Counted from the first letter of the stretch, positions 36,253 through 45,835 are shown. The stretch: 64,000 nt of DNA from Paractinoplanes toevensis (GCF_018332695.1 NZ_BOQN01000049.1:228046-292045), one strand, 5' to 3'. Notes: generated by a model not told the origin, from the letters alone. Numbers and translations: made by a program.

Positions 36253-37326
36253 ATGAGCAGCAGTGTGGTCGTGGTCACCGGCTCGGCGGGGCTCATCGGC
36301 TCCGAGTCGGTCCGGCACTTCGCCGGTCTCGGCATGGACGTGGTCGGCGTCGACAACGACATGCGGGGCTATTTCTTCGGCAAGGACGGTTCCACCAAGT
36401 GGAACCTCGACCGCCTGAGAAAAGAGGTCGGTGAACGGTACACCCACCACGACATCGACATCCGCGACCGCGACGGCCTGGCCAAGCTCTTCGCGGCGCT
36501 CGGCAAGAACGTCGGGCTGGTCATCCACTGCGCCGCGCAGCCGTCGCACGACTGGGCCGCCCGCGAGCCGTTCACCGACTTCGACGTGAACGCGGTCGGC
36601 ACCCTCAACATGCTCGAGGCGGTCCGCCGGCACGTGCCGACGGCGCCGTTCATCTTCACCTCGACCAACAAGGTCTACGGCGATCTGCCCAACTCGCTGC
36701 CGCTGATCGAGCAGGAGACCCGCTGGGAGCTGCCCGAGGACCACCAGTGGTACGACGGCATCGACGAGACCATGTCGATCGACCAGAGCCTGCACTCGGT
36801 GTTCGGCGCCAGCAAGGTCGCCGCCGACGTGATGGTGCAGGAGTACGGCCGGTACTTCGACATGCCCACCGCGGTCTTCCGTGGCGGCACGCTCACCGGA
36901 CCGGGTCACTCCGCGGCGGAACTGCACGGCTTCCTGGCGTACGTCATGCGGTGCGTCATGGAGCAGCGGCAGTACCACATCTACGGCTACAAGGGTAAGC
37001 AGGTCCGCGACGCCATCCACTCGAGTGACCTGGTGTCGGCGTTCGAGGCGTTCCACCGGGCGCCGCGGATCGCCGAGGTCTACAACATGGGCGGCGGTCG
37101 TTATTCGAACTGCTCGGTCATCGAGGCGTTCCAGCTGGCCAGCGAGATCACCGGGATCGAGGCCCGCACCGACTACGTCGAGGAGAACCGGGTCGGCGAC
37201 CACCAGTGGTGGATCAGCGGCCTGGCCCGTTTCCAGACGCACTACCCCGACTGGAAGCTGACCTACGACGTGCCGGCGATCCTGCGCGAGATGTACGAGG
37301 CCAACCAGGAGCTGTGGAAAGCCTGA
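36253..37326 (+). CDS. NAD-dependent epimerase, CDP-paratose/tyvelose-epimerase-like
   Basis: The 357-aa extended SDR has TGSAGLIGSE (NAD loop), VIHCAAQPSHDWA and the LTGPGHSAAELHGFLAYVM segment typical of CDP-paratose 2-epimerase relatives. The catalytic YxxxK reads FGASK, with Phe for Tyr, which I believe recurs in this subgroup but is atypical for SDRs. It should convert an NDP-sugar for cell-surface glycans; no glycosyltransferase is adjacent. ATG 36253 follows GTGGAGG. It is divergent from the ligase operon across 194 bp. Confidence 0.87.
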   Translation: MSSSVVVVTGSAGLIGSESVRHFAGLGMDVVGVDNDMRGYFFGKDGSTKWNLDRLRKEVGERYTHHDIDIRDRDGLAKLFAALGKNVGLVIHCAAQPSHDWAAREPFTDFDVNAVGTLNMLEAVRRHVPTAPFIFTSTNKVYGDLPNSLPLIEQETRWELPEDHQWYDGIDETMSIDQSLHSVFGASKVAADVMVQEYGRYFDMPTAVFRGGTLTGPGHSAAELHGFLAYVMRCVMEQRQYHIYGYKGKQVRDAIHSSDLVSAFEAFHRAPRIAEVYNMGGGRYSNCSVIEAFQLASEITGIEARTDYVEENRVGDHQWWISGLARFQTHYPDWKLTYDVPAILREMYEANQELWKA

Positions 37327-37419
37327 GCCGGCTGGGTAACCGGCGGCAGTTTGCTGTGCCTTACCTGAAGAACCACGCGGCGTAACGCCGAGTTAACCCT
37401 TCTTAGTTACTTTTCGGAC

Positions 37420-39504
37420 ATGTCCGTCATGAGGGTTTTACGACATGACCTTCCCGCGTCGATCGTGGTGTTTCTCATCGCGATCCCGCTGTCCCTTGGT
37501 ATCGCGGCAGCATCGGGGGCTCCGCTTCTCGCGGGCCTCATAGCCGCCGTCGTCGGTGGCGTCGTCGTCGGCGCGCTCGGCGGAGCCCCATTACAGGTCA
37601 GCGGGCCCGCCGCCGGCCTCACCGTGATAGTGGCCGGCACCATCGCCGCGTACGGCCTGGCCGGCACCGCCGCGATCGTCGCCGTCGCCGGCCTGGTCCA
37701 GATCGCGCTCGGCGCCTCCCGCCTCGGCCGCGCCGCCCTGGCCCTGTCACCCGCCGTCGTGCACGGCATGCTCGCCGGGATCGGCCTGGTCATCGCGCTC
37801 AGTCAGGTGCACGTGCTGCTCGGTGGCGACGCCCAGAGCTCGGCCTGGCGCAACCTGCGCGACCTGCCCGCCCAGATCGCCGGCCACCACGGCGTCTCGA
37901 TGGTGCTGGGCGTGGCCACCATCGCCGTACTCCTGCTGTGGCCTCGTCTGAAGAAGTTGGCGATGATCCCCGCCGCGCTGGTCGCGGTGGTCGTGGTGAC
38001 CGCGGTCGCCGCCGCGATCGGCGCCGACGTGGAACGGGTCGACCTGCCCGACGCGCCGCTGTCCGCCCTGACCCGGCCGGTCTGGCCGGACGCCCCGATC
38101 TGGGAGATCGGCCTCGCCGTCGTCACCATCGCCCTGGTCGCCAGCGTCGAATCGCTGCTCTCCGCGGTCGCCGTCGACCGGATGCACGACGGCCCGCGCG
38201 CCGGCCTCAACCGCGAACTGGTCGCCCAGGGCTGCGGCAACACGATCTCCGGCCTGCTCGGCGGCCTGCCCGTCACCGGCGTCATCGTGCGCAGCTCGGC
38301 CAACGTCGCGGCCGGCGCCCGCACCCGCGCCTCGGCGGTCCTGCACGGCGTCTGGATCGCCGTGGTCGTGCTGCTCTGCGCCGGGCTGCTGGAGGCCATC
38401 CCGCTCGCCGTACTCGCCGCCGTGCTGGTCGTGGTCGGGTTGCGGCTGATCAGCCTGGCCCAGATCCGCACCTACGCCCGGCACCGGGAACTGCCCACCT
38501 ATCTGGTCACCGCCGGCGGGGTGGTCGCCACCGACCTGCTCACCGGGGTCGCGGCCGGGATGGCCTGCGCGGTGCTTCTGATGCTGTGGCGGCTGGCCCG
38601 TTGCGAGATCCGCACCGACGGCTCGACCGTCACGATCAGCGGGACCCTGGCCTTCGTCGGCTCCGGCCGGGTCGCCCGTGCCCTGGCCACCCTGCCGGCC
38701 GGGCAGCACGTGACCGTCGAGCTGCACCTGGACTACCTGGACCACGGCGCTTTCCAGGTGATCGAGGACTGGCGGGAGGCGTACGAAAAAAGCGGCGGCA
38801 CCGTCGACGTCAGAGAAACCCACGACGGCTGGTTCGGCCGCGCGACGCGCGGGCGCCTCGGCGCCGGCAAGAGCACACCGCGCCGCTTCGGCTCCTGGTC
38901 GCAGTGGCAGAACCTGGACCGGCAGCGGCGCAACGCGATGGCGGCCGGCATCCACGAGTTCGAACGCAGCGTCGCCCCGCTCGTCCAGCCGCACCTGGCC
39001 GGCCTGGCCCGCGACGGCCAGCAGCCCGAACAGCTCTTCATCACCTGCGCCGACTCCCGCGTGGTGCCCAACCTGATCACCACGAGCGGCCCCGGCGACC
39101 TGTTCTGCGTCCGCAACATCGGCAACGTCGTGCCGCCCTACGGCGGCCCCGACTCGTCGGTGGGCGCCGCCATCGAGTACGCCGTAGGGGTGCTCGGCGT
39201 CCGCACGATCACCGTCTGCGGCCACTCCGGCTGCGGCGCGGTGCGCGCGATGATGGCCGGCGGCAACACCGGCGACCTGGGCCGCTGGCTGACCGGGTCG
39301 GCCAACGACTTCACCGGCGAGACCGACGAAACCCGCTGCGTCACCACCAACGTGACCCGCCAGCTGGCCAACCTGCGCACCTACCCCGCGGTGCGGGAGG
39401 CGGAGGCGGCCGGCCGGCTCACCCTCACCGGCCTCTACTTCGACCTGGCCGAGGCGAAGATGTACGCGGTGGAGAGTTCAGGCCTGCAGCAGGTCGCGCA
39501 GTGA
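37420..39504 (+). CDS. SulP/SLC26 anion transporter fused to beta-carbonic anhydrase
   Basis: The 694-aa protein has a SulP membrane domain of about 10-12 helices (1-~395), a STAS-like domain (about 400-465; GTLAFVGSGRVARAL...LDYLDHGAF) and a beta-carbonic anhydrase (about 485-690). The anhydrase has the zinc ligands CADSR and HSGCG. The fusion couples bicarbonate transport to CO2/HCO3- interconversion at the inner membrane face. Such transporter-enzyme fusions are known in many bacteria. ATG 37420 has no strong ribosome site; ATG 37429 is an alternative. It overlaps the convergent reductase gene by 27 bp at the 3' end. Confidence 0.93.
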   Translation: MSVMRVLRHDLPASIVVFLIAIPLSLGIAAASGAPLLAGLIAAVVGGVVVGALGGAPLQVSGPAAGLTVIVAGTIAAYGLAGTAAIVAVAGLVQIALGASRLGRAALALSPAVVHGMLAGIGLVIALSQVHVLLGGDAQSSAWRNLRDLPAQIAGHHGVSMVLGVATIAVLLLWPRLKKLAMIPAALVAVVVVTAVAAAIGADVERVDLPDAPLSALTRPVWPDAPIWEIGLAVVTIALVASVESLLSAVAVDRMHDGPRAGLNRELVAQGCGNTISGLLGGLPVTGVIVRSSANVAAGARTRASAVLHGVWIAVVVLLCAGLLEAIPLAVLAAVLVVVGLRLISLAQIRTYARHRELPTYLVTAGGVVATDLLTGVAAGMACAVLLMLWRLARCEIRTDGSTVTISGTLAFVGSGRVARALATLPAGQHVTVELHLDYLDHGAFQVIEDWREAYEKSGGTVDVRETHDGWFGRATRGRLGAGKSTPRRFGSWSQWQNLDRQRRNAMAAGIHEFERSVAPLVQPHLAGLARDGQQPEQLFITCADSRVVPNLITTSGPGDLFCVRNIGNVVPPYGGPDSSVGAAIEYAVGVLGVRTITVCGHSGCGAVRAMMAGGNTGDLGRWLTGSANDFTGETDETRCVTTNVTRQLANLRTYPAVREAEAAGRLTLTGLYFDLAEAKMYAVESSGLQQVAQ

Positions 39505-40296
39505 GGTGGCCGGGTGCCCGGTCAGCGTCCGGACGTCGTCCGAGACCCGGGCCAACTCGCCGGCCGCGATCGCGGTGTAGGTGCTGACCCAGGCGTCGAC
39601 CTGCCAGTCCGGCGCCGCGAACTGCTTCCGGGAGGCGTACGCCTCGTCGAGGGTTTCGTCGTGGAAGGTGACCGGCTTGCCGGTCACCTCCGCGATCGTC
39701 GCGGCCACCTCGGCCAGGCTGAGCGCTTCCGGCCCGGTCATCTCGTACGTCTTCCCGGCGTGCGGCGACGGCTCCCGCAGCACCGCCACCAGGGCGTCCG
39801 CGATGTCGTCCTGTGCGACGACGGCCGCCCGCCCGTCCCCGGCCGGCCCGCGGATCACGCCGTCCTCGCCGACCAGGAACGGCAGGAAGTCGGCGTAGAG
39901 GTTGTCCCGCAGAAAGGTGAAGGCGAGGCCGCTGTCGCGAATGTGCTGCTCGGTGTGCCAGTGGTCGCGGGCCAGCGTGAACGTCGCGTCCGGCGAGGCC
40001 CCCGCGAACGACGTGTAGACCAGGTGTCGCACACCGGCCGCCACGGCCGCGTCGACGAAGCTGCGGTGCTGTGCCACCCGGTCCAGCGTCTCCGCCGCCG
40101 ACACCATCAACACGGTGTCGACCTCGTTGAGGGCTTTTCGGACCGAGTCGCCGTCGGCGTAGTCGGCCAACGCGACGTCGGCGCCCTCCGGCGCCCGGCC
40201 CGCGTCGCGGACCAGCAGCCGCGGACTTCCACCGATGAGCCGAGCCACCCGGCCTCCAAGCCGCCCGGTAGCTCCTGAAATCGCGATCTTTCCCAT
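39478..40296 (-). CDS. NmrA-like NAD(P)H-binding reductase
   Basis: The 272-aa atypical SDR begins GKIAISGATGRLGGRVA (GxxGxxG) and has VRHLVYTSFAGASPDA and DNLYADFLPF as in NAD(P)H:quinone-reductase-like/NmrA proteins. It could reduce quinones or act as a redox sensor. Its 3' end overlaps the SulP-carbonic anhydrase gene. It is divergent from the STAND gene with a 19-bp dyad between them. Confidence 0.9.
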   Translation of the reverse strand: MGKIAISGATGRLGGRVARLIGGSPRLLVRDAGRAPEGADVALADYADGDSVRKALNEVDTVLMVSAAETLDRVAQHRSFVDAAVAAGVRHLVYTSFAGASPDATFTLARDHWHTEQHIRDSGLAFTFLRDNLYADFLPFLVGEDGVIRGPAGDGRAAVVAQDDIADALVAVLREPSPHAGKTYEMTGPEALSLAEVAATIAEVTGKPVTFHDETLDEAYASRKQFAAPDWQVDAWVSTYTAIAAGELARVSDDVRTLTGHPATSLRDLLQA

Positions 40297-40324
40297 TGCT
40301 CCTTTCTACGCCCCCGTTCGGGTG

Positions 40325-40343
40325 GTGTGTTCCTGGAACACAC
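40325..40343. promoter_or_regulatory. 19-bp inverted repeat between the divergent reductase and STAND genes
   Basis: GTGTGTTCC (40325-40333) and GGAACACAC (40335-40343) flank a single T. The dyad lies 17 bp before the STAND GTG and 29 bp before the reductase start, so a dimeric regulator bound there could control both. Confidence 0.65.
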
Positions 40344-40360
40344 TTCGTAGGCTGGTTCGC

Positions 40361-42745
40361 GTGGCGAGATCGACGCCCCGCACCGTCTTCCTGTCGCACA
40401 CGGGTGAGCTGCGCCGCCTGCCGGCCACCCGATCCTTCGTGGCGGCCGCCGAGTCCGCGGTCAACCGGGCCGGCGACGCCGTCTCCGACATGGCCTACTT
40501 CGCGGCCCGCGACGACAAGCCGGCCCAGGTCTGCCGGGACAAGGTCGCCGAGGCCGACGTCTACGTGCTGATCGCCGGCTTCCGCTACGGCTCCCCGGTC
40601 CGCGACGAGCCCGAGCATTCCTACACCGAGCTGGAGTTCGCCACCGCCACCGAGCTGGGCCTGCACCGCCTGGTGTTCTTGCTCTCGGAGAAGACCGAGG
40701 GTTCCCGCGAATTGCTGGTGGACCGCGAGTTCGGCGACCGCCAGGAGGCGTTCCGGTCCCGGCTCACCGAGAGCGGCGTCGTGGTGCGGGAGGTGTCCAC
40801 CCCGCAGGAGCTGGAGACGGCGATCCTGCAGGCGCTGAGCGAGCTGCCGCGCTCGCGGTCGGCGGCCATGCCGGTCGGCGGCATCTGGAACGTTCCGGCC
40901 CGGCCGTCCCGCTTCACCGGCCGCGGGGAGCTGCTGGCTCGGCTGGAATCGGCGCTGACCGGCGGAGGCCCGGCCGTCGTGCAGGCCATTCAGGGCATGG
41001 GCGGAGTAGGAAAAACAACGACCGCGATTGAGTACGCCCACCGGCACGCCAGTGACTACGACGTCGTGTGGTGGGTGTCCTCCGAGGACCCATCGCTGAT
41101 CCCCGACCAGCTGGCCACCCTGGCCCGGGCGCTCGGGCTCCCGGCCGGGTCCTCGCCGGCCCAGTTGCTGGGCACTCTGCTCCATCGCGACCGCTGGTTG
41201 CTGATCTTCGACAACGCCGAAAGCCCGCAGGATCTCCGGCAGTTTCTTCCCGGCGGCCCGGGGCATGTGCTGATCACTTCCCGCAGCCCTGATTGGGACG
41301 GGCTGGCCGAACCGGTCAAGGTGGACGTGTTCAGCCGGGCGGAGTCGGTGGCGATGCTGTGCACCCGCCTGCCCGACCTGTCGGCCGTCGACGCTGAACG
41401 GCTCGCCGGGGTGCTGGGAGACCTGCCGCTGGCGGTGGAACAGGCGGTAGGCCTGCTGTCCGAGTCCGACCTCGATCTCGCCACCTATCTGCGTTTGATC
41501 GAGGAGCGCAGCACCGATCTGCTCGACGAGCTGCCGCCGGGCTGGATCTATCCACGGTCGATAGCCGCGTCCTGGACAGTCGCCTTCGACCGGCTGGCCG
41601 CCGCCCACCCGGAGGCGTTGCTGCTGCTGACCTTGATCGCCTGGCTGGCGCCCGAGCCGGTGCCACGAGCCCTGCTGGCCAATCGCCCCGACCTGCTGCC
41701 GGAGCCACTGCCCGCGGTCGTCGGTAACTCGCTGAAACTCGCCGGTCTGCTGCGGGTTCTGCGTCGGCGTGGCTTACTGCGCACCGAACCGGACAGCGTG
41801 CTCCTGCACCGGGTCCCGGCCATGCTGCTGCGCGCCCGCACCCGTTCCAAAGGTGACTGGCCGTCGGTCGCCGCGACAGTCGTGCACGGCGCGATGCCGG
41901 GCGACCCGTGGATGAACCCGCCGATCTGGCCGGCCTGGCGCAGGTTACTGCCGCACGCGCTGGCGGTGACCGACCCGGCCCGCCCGCTCGACCGGATTCC
42001 GCCGGAGGAGTTCGAACTCCTTCTGGGCCGGATTGCGGCCTACCTGCACACCAGGGGCGATCCGCAGATCGCGGTGCCGATCTTCGAGCGTTTCTACCGG
42101 CTGCGGTCGGCCCGGCTCGGCCCCGATGACGTGCGGACGCTGCGGGCTACCGGAGACCTGGTTAGTGTGCTGACCTCCGTCAATGAGCTCTCACGGGCCC
42201 TTGAGCTAGGCGAGGACTTGCTCGCCCGGTCGCGGGCATTGCGAGGAGATGATGACCAAGAAACCTTGAGAACCATGAACATACTGGCAATATGCCTGCG
42301 CAAGATGGGCGAGCACGAACGGTCTCGCGAGATGCGTATTGACCTTCTTGCTCGGCTTCGTCGGCTGCGCGGCGACGATCATCCGAACACGCTGTCGACG
42401 GCCTCGGATCACGGCGCGGAACTCTGGAGATTGAGGGATTTCGCCGGGGCGCTGCACCTCCATCAGGACACGCTCGCTCGGAGTAGGCGGGTGCTGGGTG
42501 ACGACCATCTGCAAACACTGACCTCGGTGACCTGGGTCGCGTTCGCCCTTCACCATCTCGGGGACGTCCAAGACGCCATCGACCTGTACGAGGACACCCT
42601 GGAACGCAGGCGGCGGCTGCTCGGCGATAGCCATCCGGACACGCTGTCCACGATGCAGCACCTCGCCGGCGCCTACCGTGACCTCGGAAACCGGGAACGT
42701 GCTCGTGAGCTCGAGGAGTCGCGGATGCGCCTCCTCGCGTCGTGA
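40361..42745 (+). CDS. DUF4062 / NB-ARC / TPR STAND protein
   Basis: The 794-aa protein has an N-terminal DUF4062-like (TIR-related) domain (about 5-115, TVFLSHTGELRRLPATRSF...VYVLIAGFRYGS), an NB-ARC ATPase with P-loop GMGGVGKTT, WLLIFDN and LITSRS, and a C-terminal kinesin-light-chain-type TPR array with ~42-residue repeats ending GDDHPNTLST-like. This NLR-like build is used for signalling or phage sensing; no neighbouring effector is seen. The GTG 40361 start follows the dyad. Two TTA Leu codons (41774, 41945) and looser codon use near 42,160-42,330 set it apart from its neighbours and hint at transfer or bldA control. Confidence 0.87.
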   Translation: MARSTPRTVFLSHTGELRRLPATRSFVAAAESAVNRAGDAVSDMAYFAARDDKPAQVCRDKVAEADVYVLIAGFRYGSPVRDEPEHSYTELEFATATELGLHRLVFLLSEKTEGSRELLVDREFGDRQEAFRSRLTESGVVVREVSTPQELETAILQALSELPRSRSAAMPVGGIWNVPARPSRFTGRGELLARLESALTGGGPAVVQAIQGMGGVGKTTTAIEYAHRHASDYDVVWWVSSEDPSLIPDQLATLARALGLPAGSSPAQLLGTLLHRDRWLLIFDNAESPQDLRQFLPGGPGHVLITSRSPDWDGLAEPVKVDVFSRAESVAMLCTRLPDLSAVDAERLAGVLGDLPLAVEQAVGLLSESDLDLATYLRLIEERSTDLLDELPPGWIYPRSIAASWTVAFDRLAAAHPEALLLLTLIAWLAPEPVPRALLANRPDLLPEPLPAVVGNSLKLAGLLRVLRRRGLLRTEPDSVLLHRVPAMLLRARTRSKGDWPSVAATVVHGAMPGDPWMNPPIWPAWRRLLPHALAVTDPARPLDRIPPEEFELLLGRIAAYLHTRGDPQIAVPIFERFYRLRSARLGPDDVRTLRATGDLVSVLTSVNELSRALELGEDLLARSRALRGDDDQETLRTMNILAICLRKMGEHERSREMRIDLLARLRRLRGDDHPNTLSTASDHGAELWRLRDFAGALHLHQDTLARSRRVLGDDHLQTLTSVTWVAFALHHLGDVQDAIDLYEDTLERRRRLLGDSHPDTLSTMQHLAGAYRDLGNRERARELEESRMRLLAS

Positions 42746-42749
42746 CTCG

Positions 42750-43745
42750 TCAGGGCAGGCGGGGGCGGACGGTGTCGTCGAGGACTCGGGCGGTGGCCAG
42801 GGTGTCGGCGAAGCGGGCGGGGTCCAGGTCCAGGCCGCCGGGGAGCCAGGTCACGTCGGGGCCGGTCATCGACTGGAGGATGTCGTTCGGGGTCAGGCCG
42901 GCCGACTGCAACGCTCGGATCTCTCGTGGGTTGACGCCGGGGATCAGCGGGCCGTTGCCCAGATCGGTGCCGTAGTGGACTCGTCCGCCGTACTCCAGGA
43001 AGCGGCGCAGGTTGGCCACGGCCGTGGCCAACTCGGGGGTTGGCACTCCCCAGCCGTGGATGTCCAGGGTGCTGATCCACCGCATGCGCTCGGCGCACGC
43101 CCGGATCAGGCCGCGGTCCAGCGGCTCGGTCCACGGCGTGTGGGCCAGCAAATCGGCGCCGGCCTCGTACGCCGTCGCCACCGTTCCGGGGCCCTCCGCG
43201 TGGACCACCACCGGCAGACCGCGGTCGTGGGCCGCGTCGACCACCGCGGTCATCGTGAACAGGCGTAGTTGCGGGCCGCCGGCGTGGGCGGTCACCTTGA
43301 TCAGGGTGGCGCCCGCGCTGGCGGCCTCCCACACCGCCTCGGTTGCCGCGGCCGCCGAGTCGATCTCGCGCCAGCTGCCCCTGGGGGCCCAGGCGCGGTC
43401 GCTCGGGTAGCCGCCGGGAGCGATCAAAAACGGTCCCGTGTAGCGGATGCGGGGGAGGTCGCGACGGGTGCTGCGGGCCAGGCCGGCGATGAAGGCCGGC
43501 TCGCTGCCCAGGTCCCAGACGCCGGCGATGCCGCCGGCCCGGACCGTGGCCAGGTCGACCAGGCCGGCGTGTACGTGCGCGTCGACCAGGCCGGGCAGCA
43601 GGGTGCCGGGCAGCGTGCGCACCGGCTCCGACTCTCCGATCGACGACACCGGGGTCGCCTCGCCGCCGGGGGAGAGGCGCAGGGCGACGCCGGTGCGTAA
43701 CCGGCCCTCCCACCACAGGGAGGCGGCCTGGACGTACGAGGTCAC
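42750..43745 (-). CDS. amidohydrolase-superfamily enzyme in the kynurenine operon
   Basis: The 331-aa protein shows metal motifs of the amidohydrolase barrel: HVH in LVDAHVHAG, a candidate carbamylated Lys in LIKVTAHAGG, His in VVVHAEG and a late Asp in HYGTDLGNG. It lies last in the kynA-kynU run with a GTGA overlap, so it probably serves tryptophan breakdown. The N-formylkynurenine formamidase step has no recognised KynB here; this hydrolase is a candidate for it (inference). A short-side-pathway hydrolase is the alternative. Confidence 0.82.
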   Translation of the reverse strand: MTSYVQAASLWWEGRLRTGVALRLSPGGEATPVSSIGESEPVRTLPGTLLPGLVDAHVHAGLVDLATVRAGGIAGVWDLGSEPAFIAGLARSTRRDLPRIRYTGPFLIAPGGYPSDRAWAPRGSWREIDSAAAATEAVWEAASAGATLIKVTAHAGGPQLRLFTMTAVVDAAHDRGLPVVVHAEGPGTVATAYEAGADLLAHTPWTEPLDRGLIRACAERMRWISTLDIHGWGVPTPELATAVANLRRFLEYGGRVHYGTDLGNGPLIPGVNPREIRALQSAGLTPNDILQSMTGPDVTWLPGGLDLDPARFADTLATARVLDDTVRPRLP

Positions 43746-44962
43746 CGGTCGAGCAGGTCGCGCAGGGTGGACAGACCGCGGTGGACCTCGCCGAAACTGG
43801 TGCTCAGCGGGGCCGGGCCGATCCGCAGGCCGTCCGGGCGGCGGTAGTCGGGGATGACTCCGGCCTCCCACAGCGGGTCGAGCAGCTTGTCGAAGCCGGG
43901 CTTGCGCAGCGTGACATGACCGCCGCGCCGGGCCGGGTCGCGGGGGCTGAGCACCTCGACGCCGTACGGTGCCAGCCACTCGTCGGCCAGGTCCAGGGTG
44001 TAGCCGGTCAGCAGCAGCGACTTGGCCCGGACCGCCTCGATGCCGGCGGCGGCGAGCATGTCCAGGTTGGCGTGCAGCGGGACCATAGCCAGGACCGGGG
44101 GAGTGCCGCTGAGCAGGGCGCGGCTGCCGGCCGCCGGCTCGTAGCCGGGGCCCATCTCGAACGAGGCCCGGTGGCCCATCCAGCCTTGGATCGGCTGGCG
44201 CAGGGTTTCCTGCAAACCCTTCCGGAGGTACGCGAACGCGGGCGCGCCGGGCCCGCCGTTCAAATACTTGTACGTGCATCCGACGGCGAGGTCGACGCCC
44301 CACTCGTCCAGCCGGATCGGCACCGAGCCGGCCGAATGGCACAGGTCCCACATGGTCAGTGCGCCGGCCGCGTGCGCGATCCGGTTGATCTCGGCGACGT
44401 CGGCGAGCCAGCCGGACCGGTAGGCGACGTGGCTGAACAGGACCAGCGCGGTGCGCTCGTCGACCACCTCGGCGACCTGGGCGGGGTGGATGCCGGCGGC
44501 CGGGTCGGTCTCGATCCAGACCAGTTCGAGGCCCTTTTCGGCGGCGACGCCTTCCAGGACGTACCGGTCGGTGGGGAAGTTGTCGGTGTCGAGAACGACC
44601 CGGTTGCGGCCGGGCGCCGAGTCGACCGCCGCGCGGGCGAGCTTGTAGATCAGGACCGTCGTCGAGTCACCGATGATCACCTGGTCAGCCGCGGCGCCCA
44701 GCGCGACTGATCCAAGACGGTCACCGAGCTGGAGGGGCCACTTCATCCAGCTGTCCGTCCAGCCACGGATGAGCCGGCCCGCCCACTGCTCCCGGATGAA
44801 TCGCTCCATCAGGGCGGCGGTGGCGATCAGTGGCCGGCCCAGCGAATTTCCGTCCAGGTAGGACACGACGTCGAAGTCTTCCGGGGCCAGGAACTGCTCC
44901 CGGTAACCGGCGAGGGGGTCGGCCGAATCGAGCGCGGCGGCGCGGGCGATCTGGTCGATCAA
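43742..44962 (-). CDS. kynU: kynureninase
   Basis: The 406-aa PLP enzyme matches kynureninase: YLDGNSLGRP near the N-terminus, WDLCHSAGSVP (Asp contacting PLP), the PLP-binding Lys in CTYKYLNGGPG, and GWMGHRASFEM. It cleaves L-kynurenine to anthranilate and alanine. A TTG at 44962 overlapping the stop of the dioxygenase gene (TTGA) gives the expected length. It is flanked by tryptophan dioxygenase upstream and the amidohydrolase downstream in one operon. Confidence 0.94.
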   Translation of the reverse strand: MIDQIARAAALDSADPLAGYREQFLAPEDFDVVSYLDGNSLGRPLIATAALMERFIREQWAGRLIRGWTDSWMKWPLQLGDRLGSVALGAAADQVIIGDSTTVLIYKLARAAVDSAPGRNRVVLDTDNFPTDRYVLEGVAAEKGLELVWIETDPAAGIHPAQVAEVVDERTALVLFSHVAYRSGWLADVAEINRIAHAAGALTMWDLCHSAGSVPIRLDEWGVDLAVGCTYKYLNGGPGAPAFAYLRKGLQETLRQPIQGWMGHRASFEMGPGYEPAAGSRALLSGTPPVLAMVPLHANLDMLAAAGIEAVRAKSLLLTGYTLDLADEWLAPYGVEVLSPRDPARRGGHVTLRKPGFDKLLDPLWEAGVIPDYRRPDGLRIGPAPLSTSFGEVHRGLSTLRDLLDR

Positions 44963-45813
44963 CGGGGAACTCCGATCTCGGTCCGGACGGCGTACAGCTC
45001 GGGGAAGAACGTCAGGTCGAGCGCGGCCTTGAGGAAAGCGACACCGCTGGAGCCGCCGGTGCCGCGCTTGAAGCCGATGGTCCGCTCCACGGTCTTGAGG
45101 TGCCGGAAGCGCCAGAGCTGGAAGTTCTCCTCCAGGTCGACGAGCTCCTCGCAGGCCTCGTAGGCGCCCCAGTGCTTCTCCGGGTCGTTGTAGATCTCGA
45201 CGAAGACGGCCACCAGGTCCTCGTTGAATTTGTACGGCAGGGTCACGTCGCGCTGCAGCAGCTCGGCGGGCACTTCGTACGCGTGCCGGGAGAGGTAGCG
45301 CAGGAACTCGTCGTAGACGCTGGGCGCCTCCAACGCCTCGGTCAGCAGCGAACGGGCGGCGGGATCGTCGTCGAAGATCGACAGCATCCGGCGGTCCTTG
45401 TTGCCGAGCATGAACTCGACCGCCCGGTACTGGTACGACTGGAAGCCGCTGGACGTGCCGAGGAAGCTGCGGAACTCGGCGTACTCGCTCGGGGTCAGCG
45501 TGGCCAGCACCGACCACTGCTCGGTGAGCGTGCGCTGGATGTGTTTGACCCGGGCCAGGCCCTTCAGCGCCGGGCGCAGCTCGTCGGCGGCGAGCTGCCG
45601 CTGCACCGCGCGCAGCTCGTGCAGCACCAGCTTGAGCCACAGCTCGGAGGTCTGGTGCTGCAGGATGAACAGCAGCTCGTCGTGGTGCTCGGGAGTGCTC
45701 ACCGGGTGCTGGGCGTCGAGGATCTCATCCAGGTGCAGATAAGCCCCGTACGAGAGATTGACCTTGAAGTCGCGGACTATGCCGTCCTCGATGGGTCGTT
45801 GTTCGCTGGCCAC
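44959..45813 (-). CDS. kynA: tryptophan 2,3-dioxygenase
   Basis: The 284-aa haem protein has the TDO features LSYGAYLHLDEIL, HHDELLFILQHQTSELWLKL, SGFQSYQYR (substrate-binding Arg) and a C-terminal LWRFRHLKTVERTIGFKRGTGGSSG with the proximal His and substrate-binding GTGGSSG. It opens the indole ring of L-tryptophan with O2 to N-formylkynurenine, the first step of the operon. GTG 45813 is the start; the YchJ gene ends 22 bp upstream, so it may be co-transcribed. Confidence 0.95.
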   Translation of the reverse strand: MASEQRPIEDGIVRDFKVNLSYGAYLHLDEILDAQHPVSTPEHHDELLFILQHQTSELWLKLVLHELRAVQRQLAADELRPALKGLARVKHIQRTLTEQWSVLATLTPSEYAEFRSFLGTSSGFQSYQYRAVEFMLGNKDRRMLSIFDDDPAARSLLTEALEAPSVYDEFLRYLSRHAYEVPAELLQRDVTLPYKFNEDLVAVFVEIYNDPEKHWGAYEACEELVDLEENFQLWRFRHLKTVERTIGFKRGTGGSSGVAFLKAALDLTFFPELYAVRTEIGVPR

Positions 45814-45835
45814 CCTTGCAGCAGATCACACCGGG

